A DNA stretch of 64,000 nucleotides, taken from assembly GCF_027594505.1 (NCBI RefSeq), contig NZ_CP115149.1, positions 434,001 to 498,000 on the forward strand, in the 5' to 3' direction. How positions within the stretch are numbered: the stretch's first letter is position 1; each line of letters opens with the position of its first letter. Below the pieces are notes generated by a model. It saw nothing but the letters and a program-made list of their open reading frames with translations. It searched no databases and had not been told where the DNA came from. Origin of the DNA: Tepidiforma flava (GTDB lineage Bacteria; Chloroflexota; Dehalococcoidia; Tepidiformales; Tepidiformaceae). A program made the position numbers and the translations under genes. Below are positions 31,378 through 40,083 of this stretch, piece by piece.

Positions 31378-31590
31378 TCAGCGGATGGTGACCCCGGCCT
31401 CGCGCAGGCGGGCGAGCAGGCCGATGGCCTCCTCGAGCTCGGGGTCGCGCTCGTGGGCCTGGCCTTCGTAGAGCAGGTAGTCGAGGTCGCCGGCGGTGTA
31501 GCCGTACCGTTCGAGGATGTCGAGCGCCTGGCGGACGGCTTCCTGCGTATCGGGGACGTGACGGGCGACCCAGTCGTCGGTGGTGCGCAT
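31378..31590 (-). CDS. Small hypothetical protein (70 aa)
   Basis: Soluble acidic helical protein beginning MRTTDDWVARHVPDTQEAV. The ATG at 31590 was chosen for GGAGG seven bases upstream. It lies three bases from the convergent rpe stop. No family recognised; the helix-rich pattern with YGYTAGDLDYLLYEG could be a small regulator, but there is no evidence for that. Confidence 0.6.
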   Translation of the reverse strand: MRTTDDWVARHVPDTQEAVRQALDILERYGYTAGDLDYLLYEGQAHERDPELEEAIGLLARLREAGVTIR

Positions 31591-31782
31591 GGCGGTCCTC
31601 CGTCGGGCGGGTACGGCCAGTGTGCCACAGCGCGGCGAGGCATGCGGGGGCCGGAGGACCGCGGATCCGGGCCCATCGGGCGAAACCCTGAATTTCGCGG
31701 CCGGCGCCGTTTTGTCACTCAATGTCCACCCTGTTCACCCGATTGTCACCGTAGAAGCCCGGGAGGGCGGCAACCTCGCCGG

Positions 31783-31790
31783 GGCGATAT
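31783..31790 (+). promoter_or_regulatory. Possible sigma-28-like -10 of flagellin 1
   Basis: GGCGATAT, close to the GCCGATAA/T consensus, 41 bases before the flagellin 1 ATG. No matching TAAA -35 is found. The 241-base gap 31591-31831 otherwise holds GTTCACC and GTCACC motifs at about 31734-31750 and no gene. Confidence 0.25.
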
Positions 31791-31831
31791 CACCCAGCCA
31801 GCCGGGCATGGACCGGCGAAGGAGCACGACG

Positions 31832-33376
31832 ATGACTCGCATCATGACGAACGTGAGCGCCATCAACGGGCAGCGCAACCTTGCGAAGACGGGCCTGAAG
31901 ATGGGGAAGACGCTGGAGAAGCTGGCGAGCGGCTACCGCATCAACCGGGCCGCGGATGACGCGGCGGGGCTCGCCATCAGCGAGAAGATGCGGGCGCAGA
32001 TCCGGGGCAACAAGCAGGCGCTCCGGAACGCGCAGGACGGGATTTCGATGCTGCAGACCGCGGAGGGCGCGATGGACGAGGTGCACGCCATCCTCCAGCG
32101 GATGCGGGAGCTGGCGGTGCAGGCGGCGAACGGCACCTACGCCGACAACGGCCCGGAGCGGACGAGCATCGGCGAGGAGATCGTGCAGCTGCGGAAGGAG
32201 ATCGACCGGATCGCGTACAGCACGGAGTTCAACGGGCAAAAGGTGCTGACGGGCGCGCTTTCGAGCGTCTCGGCGGGCGTGGCCGCGACGAACCTCGTGC
32301 AGGGGGAGACGATCGGCTACGCGAACGCCGGCGCCGCCGCGACGCACCTCGTCTCGGGCGACCCGCTGCCCTCGGGCGGCACACGCACGGTGACCTTCAG
32401 CACCGCGCCGGCCGGCGATTACGTCTTCGTGAACAACGGCGGCGTGCTCGAGATGCGCCTCGGCAGCGCGAGCGGGACGCTGGTTGCGACGGCGGCCGGG
32501 TTCGCCTCCGGGTCGACGATCCCGGGCGGCTCGGCAGGCTCGGTGGTCTTCAGCAACGGGTTCACGCTGACGATTACGACGGACCCGGGCGCGTACTCGT
32601 GGACGAGCTTCCTGGCGGACATGGCGGTGGGCGGGAACTCGAACCTTTCGATCAACGGGCTCACGGCGACGACCATCACGGCGACGACCGCGCGGCCGCA
32701 GACCTACACGTTCACCTCGCCGGGCGCCGGCCAGCTGACGCTGACGGGGGCTGACGGCACTTCGCAGACGCTCACCATTACGAACATGGCGCCGAACGAA
32801 ACGCGGACGCTGGACTTCAACCAGCTCGGCGTGAGCGTGACGCTGCAGACGGGGCCTGCGGGGCGGACGGCGGCGCAGGTCATCACCGACCTGACGGGCG
32901 CGACGAACAATACGATCATCATCGAGGGGACGGGGAACACGTCGACGCTGCAGGTGGGCGCGAACGTGCCGGATACGCTGCAGCTGGAGTTCGTCAGCAT
33001 GCTGAGCGAGAACCTCGGTTCGCCGGCGTACAAGCTGGGCGGGCCGACGGGGCTCATCACGACGCTGGGCGACCAGGTGGTGAAGACGATCCAGGACGCG
33101 CACAACCTGATGAGCGCGCTGGACGGGGCGATCCAGACGCTGAACAGCCGGCGCGGCACGCTCGGCGCGGCGCAGAACCGGCTCGAGCACACGATCAACA
33201 GCCTCGGCGTGGCCGTCGAGAACCTCACGGCGAGCGAGAGCCGGATCCGGGATGCGGACATCGCCGAGCTCTCGAGCGACCTGGTGGCATCGAACATCCT
33301 GCAGTCGGCCGGCGTGGCAGTGCTGGCGCAGGCGAACCAGACGCCGCAGGCGGTGCTACAGCTGCTGCAGCGCTAA
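31832..33376 (+). CDS. fliC: Flagellin 1 (long form)
   Basis: 514-residue filament protein exported by the flagellar type III system. Conserved D0/D1 N-terminus (NVSAINGQRNLAKTGLKMGK, LASGYRINRAADDAAGLAIS, QTAEGAMDEVHAILQRMREL) and C-terminus (AAQNRLEHTINSLGVAVENL, ESRIRDADIAELSSDL, ANQTPQAVLQLLQR). The surface region at about residues 145-400 is larger than in flagellins 2 and 3 and Thr/Gly-rich. AAGGAG precedes the ATG at 31832. Followed by a perfect hairpin terminator at 33408-33438. Confidence 0.95.
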   Translation: MTRIMTNVSAINGQRNLAKTGLKMGKTLEKLASGYRINRAADDAAGLAISEKMRAQIRGNKQALRNAQDGISMLQTAEGAMDEVHAILQRMRELAVQAANGTYADNGPERTSIGEEIVQLRKEIDRIAYSTEFNGQKVLTGALSSVSAGVAATNLVQGETIGYANAGAAATHLVSGDPLPSGGTRTVTFSTAPAGDYVFVNNGGVLEMRLGSASGTLVATAAGFASGSTIPGGSAGSVVFSNGFTLTITTDPGAYSWTSFLADMAVGGNSNLSINGLTATTITATTARPQTYTFTSPGAGQLTLTGADGTSQTLTITNMAPNETRTLDFNQLGVSVTLQTGPAGRTAAQVITDLTGATNNTIIIEGTGNTSTLQVGANVPDTLQLEFVSMLSENLGSPAYKLGGPTGLITTLGDQVVKTIQDAHNLMSALDGAIQTLNSRRGTLGAAQNRLEHTINSLGVAVENLTASESRIRDADIAELSSDLVASNILQSAGVAVLAQANQTPQAVLQLLQR

Positions 33377-33407
33377 TCCGCGGACTGATCGAGGCCGCTC
33401 TCCCGGG

Positions 33408-33438
33408 ACGGGGAGGTCACCCAGGGTGACCTCCCCGT
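33408..33438 (+). terminator. Perfect 15-base inverted repeat after flagellin 1
   Basis: Arms 33408-33422 and 33424-33438 are exact complements around one base; in RNA the central CCC-A-GGG forms the loop and top of the stem. It is followed by GTTTGGCGTTT, a weak T tract. Confidence 0.65.
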
Positions 33439-33541
33439 TTGGCGTTTGGGCCGGTGACAGGCGGGAGAATTGCCACCTGTCATCCACCGGCGGCACGGAT
33501 TCGTCACCGGCGTACCCCCTGCGGTTCCCGTCCTGCACCCC

Positions 33542-33566
33542 TAATCGTTCGTGACGGCGGCGATAA
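33542..33566 (+). promoter_or_regulatory. Sigma-28-like promoter of flagellin 2
   Basis: TAAT (33542-33545), 13 bases, then GGCGATAA (33559-33566), one mismatch from the GCCGATAA consensus. GTTCG sits in the spacer. The sequence CGATAACCAAG is repeated almost exactly before flagellin 3. The rest of the gap 33377-33647 has the terminator, an ATTCGTCACCGG motif at 33499-33510 and no gene. Confidence 0.45.
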
Positions 33567-33647
33567 CCAAGGCGTCACGCCTGCCCAAAACCACGCGGGG
33601 CAGGGCCGGGGGCTTCCCCCGGAGCAGAAAGGAAGGGGAGACGCAGG

Positions 33648-34841
33648 ATGTCTTCGATCGTCACGAACGTTGCTGCCCTCAACGGTCAGCGCAACCTCAA
33701 CATCACGGCGGCGAAGATGGGGAAGGTGCTGGAGAAGCTCTCCAGCGGCTACCGCATCAACCGCGCCGCCGATGATGCCGCCGGCCTCGGCATCTCCGAG
33801 AAGATGCGCGCCCAGATCCGCGGCAACAGCCAGGCCATCCGCAACGCCAAGGACGGCATCTCGATGATTCAGACCGCCGAAGGCGCCATGGACGAGATCC
33901 ACTCCATCCTCCAGCGCATGCGCGAGCTGGGCGTCCAGGCCGCGAACGACACCTACGACAGCGCGGCCCGGACCTCGATCGGCACGGAGATCATGCAGCT
34001 GCGGCAGGAGATCGACCGGATCGCGAACGCGACGAGCTTCAACGGCCAGAACCTCCTGACCGGCGCCCTCACCGGCACCCTCGGCGGCGCCACCGGCACC
34101 GACCTCGTCGTCAACGATGCCGTCGGCGCGGCCATCGCCACCGAAATCAACGTCGCTGGCGCCAAGCCCGGCACCTATACCTTCAGCTACAACAGCTCCA
34201 CCGACGAGCTCACCCTCACCGGCCCCTCCGGCCAGGCCCAGGTCATCACCGTCTCCGCTATCGCCGCCAACGGCTCCCAGACCCTCAACTTCAACCAGCT
34301 CGGCATCTCCATCAAGCTCAACTCCACCGCCGGCGAAACCGCCGACAACATCGGCGCCGCCCTCACCACCGCCGCCAACGACACCATCGTCGTCACCGGC
34401 TCCGGCGCCGCCGCACTCCAGGTCGGCGCCAACACCACCGCCTACGACGTCATGAACGTCTCCTTCAACGACGTCCGCGCCACCCAGTCCACCGGCCTCA
34501 ACCTCCTCTCCGGCGGCGGCGTCGACTGGACCAGCGCCTCCACCATCGTCGCCTCCAACACCGCCGCCCAGGCCTTCATCAACCAGATCGACGCGGCGAT
34601 CACCACCCTCAACACCCGCCGCTCCGACCTCGGCGCCGCCCAGAACCGCCTCGAGCACACCGTCAACAGCCTCGGCGTCGCCGTCGAGAACCTGACGGCC
34701 AGCGAGAGCCGCATCCGCGACGCCGACGTCGCCCAGCTCTCGACGCAGCTGGTGAGCAGCCAGATCCTGCAGCAGGCGGGCACGGCGGTCCTGGCGCAGG
34801 CGAACCAGTCGAGCCAGGCGGTCCTCAGCCTCCTCCGGTAA
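33648..34841 (+). CDS. fliC: Flagellin 2
   Basis: 397-residue flagellin. D0/D1 blocks VTNVAALNGQRNLNITAAKM, LSSGYRINRAADDAAGLGIS, MRELGVQAANDTY, AAQNRLEHTVNSLGVAVENL and a C-terminus ending ANQSSQAVLSLLR. Central domain (GTYTFSYNSSTDELTLTG, LQVGANTT) is short. GGAAGGGGAG precedes the ATG. Bases 33711-34743 are nearly identical to flagellin 3 and use C-ending codons far more than the flanks or flagellin 1. Confidence 0.96.
   Translation: MSSIVTNVAALNGQRNLNITAAKMGKVLEKLSSGYRINRAADDAAGLGISEKMRAQIRGNSQAIRNAKDGISMIQTAEGAMDEIHSILQRMRELGVQAANDTYDSAARTSIGTEIMQLRQEIDRIANATSFNGQNLLTGALTGTLGGATGTDLVVNDAVGAAIATEINVAGAKPGTYTFSYNSSTDELTLTGPSGQAQVITVSAIAANGSQTLNFNQLGISIKLNSTAGETADNIGAALTTAANDTIVVTGSGAAALQVGANTTAYDVMNVSFNDVRATQSTGLNLLSGGGVDWTSASTIVASNTAAQAFINQIDAAITTLNTRRSDLGAAQNRLEHTVNSLGVAVENLTASESRIRDADVAQLSTQLVSSQILQQAGTAVLAQANQSSQAVLSLLR
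33711..34743 (+). repeat. 1.03-kb near-identical block, copy in flagellin 2
   Basis: Matches 35161-36192 with only about a dozen scattered substitutions and one missing G at 35691. The match starts at GCGAAGATGGGG and ends at CTCTCGA, inside the coding regions at both ends, so outer D0 tips differ while the middle is homogenised. Confidence 0.9.
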
Positions 34842-34870
34842 GCCGGCGGTAACGGCGGCACTCCCCTGGG

Positions 34871-34898
34871 GCGGCCCTCCCGGTGACGGGAGGGCCGC
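34871..34898 (+). terminator. Hairpin terminator after flagellin 2
   Basis: Perfect 12-base stem GCGGCCCTCCCG / CGGGAGGGCCGC with a GTGA loop, followed by TTCGCT. Confidence 0.7.
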
Positions 34899-35003
34899 TT
34901 CGCTGCGGGCGGTGTTCACCTGATAGCAACCGGGCAGCCCCGATCCGTCCACCGCAGCCACCTGTTCGCCACCGGCCGTCCCCGGAATCGCCCCCCGACG
35001 CCG

Positions 35004-35022
35004 GTTCGCCACCGGGCGATAC
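35004..35022 (+). promoter_or_regulatory. Sigma-28-like promoter of flagellin 3
   Basis: GTTCG (35004-35008), six bases, then GGCGATAC (35015-35022) followed by CCAAG, closely matching the flagellin 2 element. No clear TAAA -35. A second GTTCGCCACCGG copy is at 34964-34975, 40 bases upstream. The gap 34842-35097 has no gene. Confidence 0.4.
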
Positions 35023-35097
35023 CCAAGCTGACACCAACGCCACCGAGGTGGCGCCGGCGGCAACGCCGGGGGAACAACGAAGGGGAGAACAGGTAAC

Positions 35098-36293
35098 ATG
35101 TCGTCGATCGTCACCAACATCGCCGCGCTCAACGGGAACCGGAACCTGAGCATCACGAACGCGAAGATGGGGAAGGTGCTGGAGAAGCTCTCCAGCGGCT
35201 ACCGCATCAACCGCGCCGCCGATGATGCCGCCGGCCTCGGCATCTCCGAGAAGATGCGCGCCCAGATCCGCGGCAACAGCCAGGCCATCCGCAACGCCAA
35301 GGACGGCATCTCGATGATCCAGACCGCCGAAGGCGCCATGGATGAGATCCACTCCATCCTCCAGCGCATGCGCGAGCTGGGCGTCCAGGCCGCGAACGAC
35401 ACCTACGACACGGCCGCGCGGACGTCGATCGGCACGGAGCTCATCCAGCTGCGGCAGGAGATCGACCGGATTGCGAACGCGACGAACTTCAACGGCCAGA
35501 ACCTCCTGACCGGCGCCCTCACCGGCACCCTCGGCGGCGCCACCGGCACCGACCTCGTCGTCAACGATGCCGTCGGCGCGGCCATCGCCACCGAAATCAA
35601 CGTCGCTGGCGCCAAGCCCGGCACCTACACCTTCAGCTACAACAGCTCCACCGACGAGCTCACCCTCACCGGCCCCTCCGGCCAGGCCCAGTCATCACCG
35701 TCTCCGCTATCGCCGCCAACGGCTCCCAGACCCTCAACTTCAACCAGCTCGGCATCTCCATCAAGCTCAACTCCACCGCCGGCGAAACCGCCGACAACAT
35801 CGGCGCCGCCCTCACCACCGCCGCCAACGACACCATCGTCGTCACCGGCTCCGGCGCAGCCGCACTCCAGGTCGGCGCCAACACCACCGCCTACGACGTC
35901 ATGAACGTCTCCTTCAACGACGTCCGCGCCACCCAGTCCACCGGCCTCAACCTCCTCTCCGGCGGCGGCGTCGACTGGACCAGCGCCTCCACCATCGTCG
36001 CCTCCAACACCGCCGCCCAGGCCTTCATCAACCAGATCGACGCGGCGATCACCACCCTCAACACCCGCCGCTCCGACCTCGGCGCCGCCCAGAACCGCCT
36101 CGAGCACACCGTCAACAGCCTCGGCGTCGCCGTCGAGAACCTGACGGCCAGCGAGAGCCGCATCCGCGACGCCGACGTCGCCCAGCTCTCGAGCGAGCTC
36201 GCGAGCAAGACGATCCTGCAGCAGGCCGGCGTGGCCGTCCTGGCGCAGGCGAACCAGTCGGCGCAGAGCATCCTCAGCCTCCTCCGCGGCTAA
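35098..36293 (+). CDS. fliC: Flagellin 3 (one-base deletion mid-gene)
   Basis: Third flagellin, 398 residues when corrected. Alignment to flagellin 2 shows one G missing at 35691 (cccag-tcatc against cccaggtcatc), which sends the frame off at residue 198 of the protein; the correct frame resumes to the end at 36293 (ILQQAGVAVLAQANQSAQSI). As sequenced the product would be truncated within the central domain. Either a sequencing error or a recently broken or switchable gene. GAAGGGGAG precedes the ATG and a terminator follows. Confidence 0.9.
35161..36192 (+). repeat. 1.03-kb near-identical block, copy in flagellin 3
   Basis: Counterpart of 33711-34743; offset 1450 before and 1449 after the single missing base at 35691. 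Confidence 0.9.
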
Positions 36294-36316
36294 GCGGCGG
36301 GCTGACCGCCAGCTGA

Positions 36317-36350
36317 GGGGCCCCCGGGACTCCACCCGGGGGCCCCGTTT
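36317..36350 (+). terminator. Rho-independent terminator after flagellin 3
   Basis: Twelve-base arms GGGGCCCCCGGG and CCCGGGGGCCCC with a six-base loop, followed by GTTTT. Confidence 0.8.
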
Positions 36351-36425
36351 TCGTCCGGCGGCCGCGGCTCAAGGTGGGGGAGCGGCGGGCCGATGATCAG
36401 GTAGTTTCCGGAAAGGAACGGCGTC

Positions 36426-36755
36426 ATGCGCGAGCTTAGACTCGAAGGCATCGCCCCGGTGGGGATTTCGCCGGCCCCGGCGTCGTGGAGCCAGGGCGGC
36501 GGACGCGACCGGCGGATGCCGCGTCCGCGGCAGGACGGCGGCAACCGGGAGCGGATGATTCGGATGCTGGCGCCGGGCCGCGACCCGGGGACGCTGGAAC
36601 TGGAGTACGTCGTGGACCACGAGGGGATGATGGTCGCCATCCAGGTTCGCGACGCCCGGACGGGGGACGTCATCGCGCGGGTGAGGGCAGAAGACCTGTG
36701 GCGGCTGGCGAGCGAAGAGGCAGCCGGAGGACTTTTGCTGGAACGGCGAGGTTAG
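36426..36755 (+). CDS. flaG: FlaG-family flagellar protein
   Basis: 109 residues. The C-terminal half AIQVRDARTGDVIARVRAEDLWRLA matches the FlaG/YvyC signature (V.V.D..TGE.IR.IP.E...LA). The N-terminus is a basic, disordered segment. FlaG proteins influence filament length in other bacteria. It sits between the flagellins and fliD, the usual place, with AAGGAA before the ATG and a three-base gap to fliD. Confidence 0.8.
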   Translation: MRELRLEGIAPVGISPAPASWSQGGGRDRRMPRPRQDGGNRERMIRMLAPGRDPGTLELEYVVDHEGMMVAIQVRDARTGDVIARVRAEDLWRLASEEAAGGLLLERRG

Positions 36756-36758
36756 GCG

Positions 36759-39119
36759 ATGAGCGACCCGGTGCGGATCGGCGGGTTCTACGCGAATTTC
36801 GACACGGAAGCCGTCATCAAGCAGCTGACGGCCATCCGGATGCGGCAGGTGACGCTGCTCGAACAGAAGGGGGCGGACAACCAGGCGCGGAAGGCGGCCG
36901 TCAACGCCGTGCAGACGGCGATGCGGGCCTTCCTCGACCGGGTGAAGGCGCTGGCCGCGCCCCAGTCCGTCAGCGGGATGACGGCGACCTCCAGCGGGAC
37001 GGCGGTCACGGCGGCGGCGCTGCCCGGCGCCCAGCCCGGGAGCTTCACGGTCAGCGTGAGCCAGCTGGCGACGGCGACCCGGCTCCAGGGCACGCCGATC
37101 TCGGCGGGGCTCGATGCGGCGAAGCCGATGAACCAGTCGAACTTCGGGACGGCGCCGACGAACGGGACGTTCACGATTGCGACGCAGTTCGGCGGTTCGC
37201 AGACGTTCACGGTGGGGCCGGCGGCGGCGCAGACGAGCGTTGCGCTGCAGTCGGCGAACATCGACATGGCGGTGACGAGCGGGACGTTCACGGTCGGGAC
37301 GACCGGCGGCGGGACGGCGGTGATCACCATCGACGTGACGACGGACTCGCTGGACGACGTGGTGAACCAGATCAACAGCGCAGGGGTGGGGCTGACGGCG
37401 AGCATCGTGAACGACGCGAACGGGCGGGCGAACCGGCTGCAGCTGACCTCCAGCAGCGGCGACGTGATCGTCGGCGGGGTCGGGGACACCTCGAACTTCC
37501 TCTCGGCGATGCGGCTGCTGAGTTCGGCGCCGGGGACGACCCGCACGGGCGAGGCGTTTACGAAGCAGATGACGCTGAACGATGTCATCGCCGACATCAA
37601 CGCGAGCGGCATCGGGGTGACGGCGAGCCTGGCGAACGACAGCTACGGGCGGCCGAACATCCTGACGGTGACCTCGACACAGGGGAACATTTCGTTCGGG
37701 AGCGGCAGCGACACCTCGAACTTCCTCGCCGTGACGGGGCTGCTGACCTCGGCGCCGGGCACGACGCGGTCGAGCGCGAACCCGATCGCGCGGCTCAGCA
37801 CGGCCGCGAAGCTGCAGGATGCCGGGCTGAACGGCGGCCCGCCGAACGCGGGCGACCAGGCGATCGTGATCAACGGGGTGAGCATCAGCTACAACGCGGC
37901 AACGGATTCGCTGACGGACGTCATCGCGCGGATCAACGCGAGCGGCGCGGGCGTGACGGCGCGGTATGACTCGCTCACGGATACGGTCCGGCTGCAGAAC
38001 AAGGCGACGGGCGACCTGATGCTCACGGTCGAAGATGCGCCGGGCGGGAATCTCGCGGCGAAGCTCGGGCTGACGACCGGGACGGTGACAGCCGGGCAGA
38101 ACGCGCAGTACAGCATCGACGGCGGACCGGTGCAGGAGTCAGCCTCGAACGCGGTGACGTTCAGCGGGACGACGCTGACGCTGAAGGAGGTCACGACCGC
38201 GCCGGTCACGGTGACCGTCGGGCAGGACACGACATCGGCAGCGAACGCGATCAAGGCGTTCGTGACCGAGTTCAACAACGTGATGAAGGCGATCGACGTG
38301 GCGACGAAAGCGGACGGTTCGAAGACGAACAACCAGTCGGGGCCGCTGAGCGGGGATTCGTCGCTGCGGCAGCTGAAGTCGGACCTGCGGAGCATCATCA
38401 CGAGCCCGGGGACGAACCTGCAGGGCGGGTTCACGACGCTGTCGCAGATTGGGCTGACGTTCGGCGCTATCGGGTCGGCCGTGGGGACCACGAACACGCT
38501 CCAGTTCGACGAGGCGAAGTTCGCGGAGGCGGTGCGGACGAACCAGGCCGGGGTGCAGGAGCTGCTGAGCCGGCTCAGCCTCTCGGCGACGCTGCAGCCG
38601 GGCGGGACGGGTTCGCTGACGGGCATCAGCGGCACCTACGCGGGGCTGGAGCCCGGGACGTGGGCGATTACGGACGACGGGGCGGGCAACCTGACCGCCG
38701 TCTTCACGCCGGCGAACGGCGGGCCGACCATTTCGTCGTCAGGGACGATCGCGCCGAACGGGACGAACGGGAACCTGATCCCGGGGCTGACGCTGACGGC
38801 GGGGCCGACGCTGCAGGCGGGTTCGCACACGATCACCGTCGGGGCGACGGCCGAGAGCGTCGTGCAGCGGCTGAAGCGGTTCGCGGAGAACCAGGCGGGC
38901 GTCGGCGGGTCGCTCGACAAGCGGAAGGCGACGTATGACCGCATCGGCTCGGACATCTCGGAGCGGATTGCGACGCTGGAGAAGCGGATCGAGGCCGAGA
39001 TGGAGCAGCTGCGGCGGAAGTTCGCGGCGATGGAGCAGGCGCAGGCGCGGGCGCAGAGCGTGCTCGGGAGCCTGCAGCAGCTGGCGAACCATCTGGCCGC
39101 GAACAACGGACAGAAGTGA
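36759..39119 (+). CDS. fliD: Flagellar filament cap protein FliD (HAP2)
   Basis: 786-residue cap that helps flagellin fold at the filament tip. N-terminal FliD domain (NFDTEAVIKQLTAIRMRQVT) and C-terminal D0/D1 coiled coil (RLKRFAENQAGVGGSLDKRK, ATLEKRIEAEMEQLRRKFAAM). The middle carries three flagellin-IN-type repeats: DSLDDVVNQINSAGVGLTAS, MTLNDVIADINASGIGVTAS and DSLTDVIARINASGAGVTAR, with TSNFL...LL.SAPGTTR seen twice. Longer than the common 450-residue forms because of these repeats. Confidence 0.95.
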   Translation: MSDPVRIGGFYANFDTEAVIKQLTAIRMRQVTLLEQKGADNQARKAAVNAVQTAMRAFLDRVKALAAPQSVSGMTATSSGTAVTAAALPGAQPGSFTVSVSQLATATRLQGTPISAGLDAAKPMNQSNFGTAPTNGTFTIATQFGGSQTFTVGPAAAQTSVALQSANIDMAVTSGTFTVGTTGGGTAVITIDVTTDSLDDVVNQINSAGVGLTASIVNDANGRANRLQLTSSSGDVIVGGVGDTSNFLSAMRLLSSAPGTTRTGEAFTKQMTLNDVIADINASGIGVTASLANDSYGRPNILTVTSTQGNISFGSGSDTSNFLAVTGLLTSAPGTTRSSANPIARLSTAAKLQDAGLNGGPPNAGDQAIVINGVSISYNAATDSLTDVIARINASGAGVTARYDSLTDTVRLQNKATGDLMLTVEDAPGGNLAAKLGLTTGTVTAGQNAQYSIDGGPVQESASNAVTFSGTTLTLKEVTTAPVTVTVGQDTTSAANAIKAFVTEFNNVMKAIDVATKADGSKTNNQSGPLSGDSSLRQLKSDLRSIITSPGTNLQGGFTTLSQIGLTFGAIGSAVGTTNTLQFDEAKFAEAVRTNQAGVQELLSRLSLSATLQPGGTGSLTGISGTYAGLEPGTWAITDDGAGNLTAVFTPANGGPTISSSGTIAPNGTNGNLIPGLTLTAGPTLQAGSHTITVGATAESVVQRLKRFAENQAGVGGSLDKRKATYDRIGSDISERIATLEKRIEAEMEQLRRKFAAMEQAQARAQSVLGSLQQLANHLAANNGQK

Positions 39120-39191
39120 GGCGCGATGCCCATTCAGGGGCGCTGATTTCGGCCGACAACTGAAACGACACGCACGAGGGAGAACCACCAG

Positions 39192-39605
39192 ATGACCAGC
39201 AACCCGTACGCCGCCTACCGCACCGTGGAGACGCTGACCGCGGACCCGGTCACGCTGACGACGATGCTCTTCGACGGGGCGGTGAAGGCGCTGCGGAAGG
39301 CGCGCCTGCACTGGGAGAACGGCAACCGGCAGGGGTTCAACGACGAGACGAACCGGGCGTACCTGATCATCGGGGAGCTGCGGGCGACGCTGGACATGAG
39401 CCAGGGCGAGCTGGCGGAGAACCTCGCGGCGATCTACGCCTACTGCCTGCGGCGGATCGTGGAAGCCTCGCTGGGCGACCTCGCGAAGCTCGAAGAAGTG
39501 GAGCGGCATATCGGGCAGATCGGCGAGGCGTGGAAGACGGCGACGGCGCAGCTGCGGGCGCAGGCGCAGGGCGGCGCGGTGCGCGGCGCCGAAGCGGCGG
39601 CCTGA
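39192..39605 (+). CDS. fliS: Flagellin export chaperone FliS
   Basis: 137-residue helical chaperone that holds flagellin in the cytoplasm before export. Start NPYAAYRTVETLTADPVTLTTMLFDGAVKAL and the region LDMSQGELAENLAAIYAYCLRRI are typical. The TGA overlaps the next gene's ATG. Confidence 0.95.
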   Translation: MTSNPYAAYRTVETLTADPVTLTTMLFDGAVKALRKARLHWENGNRQGFNDETNRAYLIIGELRATLDMSQGELAENLAAIYAYCLRRIVEASLGDLAKLEEVERHIGQIGEAWKTATAQLRAQAQGGAVRGAEAAA

Positions 39606-39901
39606 TGGACGGCCGGCGGCCGGTCGAGCGGGCGCTGGAGCTGGCGCGGGAGCGGCTCCGGCTGCTGGAGGCCGGCGGGGAGTTCGAGGGGCTCGAGACG
39701 CTGGATGCCGACCTCGCGGCGGCCTGCGCGGCGGCCGGGGCCGACCTCCGCGCAGGCGACGCCCCGCTGATCGAGGAGCTGCTGGCAGTCCACGCGGCAG
39801 CAGACCGCCTGATTAGCGCGGAGCTGGCAGCGCTGGGGGCCCGGATGCGGCGGCTGCGCGAGGGCCAGGCGGGGAGCGCCGCCTACCGGGCCGGCGCGTA
39901 A
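39605..39901 (+). CDS. FliT/FlgN-like small helical chaperone (putative)
   Basis: 98-residue helical protein, coupled to fliS (TGATG). Heptad-like Leu pattern (RALELARERLRLLEAGGEFE, LIEELLAVHAAADRLI) resembles FliT, the FliD chaperone, and its position after fliD-fliS is where fliT is usually found. Identity is by position and pattern, not by a strong motif. Confidence 0.6.
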   Translation: MDGRRPVERALELARERLRLLEAGGEFEGLETLDADLAAACAAAGADLRAGDAPLIEELLAVHAAADRLISAELAALGARMRRLREGQAGSAAYRAGA

Positions 39902-39909
39902 GCGGCGCG

Positions 39910-39934
39910 TAAACGGTTCGAAAGCCCGGGATAA
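39910..39934 (+). promoter_or_regulatory. Sigma-28-like promoter before the sortase gene
   Basis: TAAA (39910-39913), 13 bases containing GTTCG, then CGGGATAA (39927-39934): same spacing as the flagellin 2 element. A GTTCGTCACC motif follows at about 39966. The gap 39902-40083 has no gene. Confidence 0.35.
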
Positions 39935-40083
39935 CCGCCCGTGAAGAATCGGCAGGGTCACCGGTTCGTCACCCCGGCGTCATCGGATAGCGCCTGACCG
40001 ACAACCTGGCGGCGATCAAGATTGCCCCGCGCGCTGCCGACACTCTGGACAGCGCGCAGCCGCGGGAGGAGACACGGAGACCT

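Noticed and set aside
33408-36350. Possible CRISPR-like repeats in the flagellin region
   Set aside because: The repeats are one pair of long coding blocks and single terminator hairpins, not short regular direct repeats with spacers.
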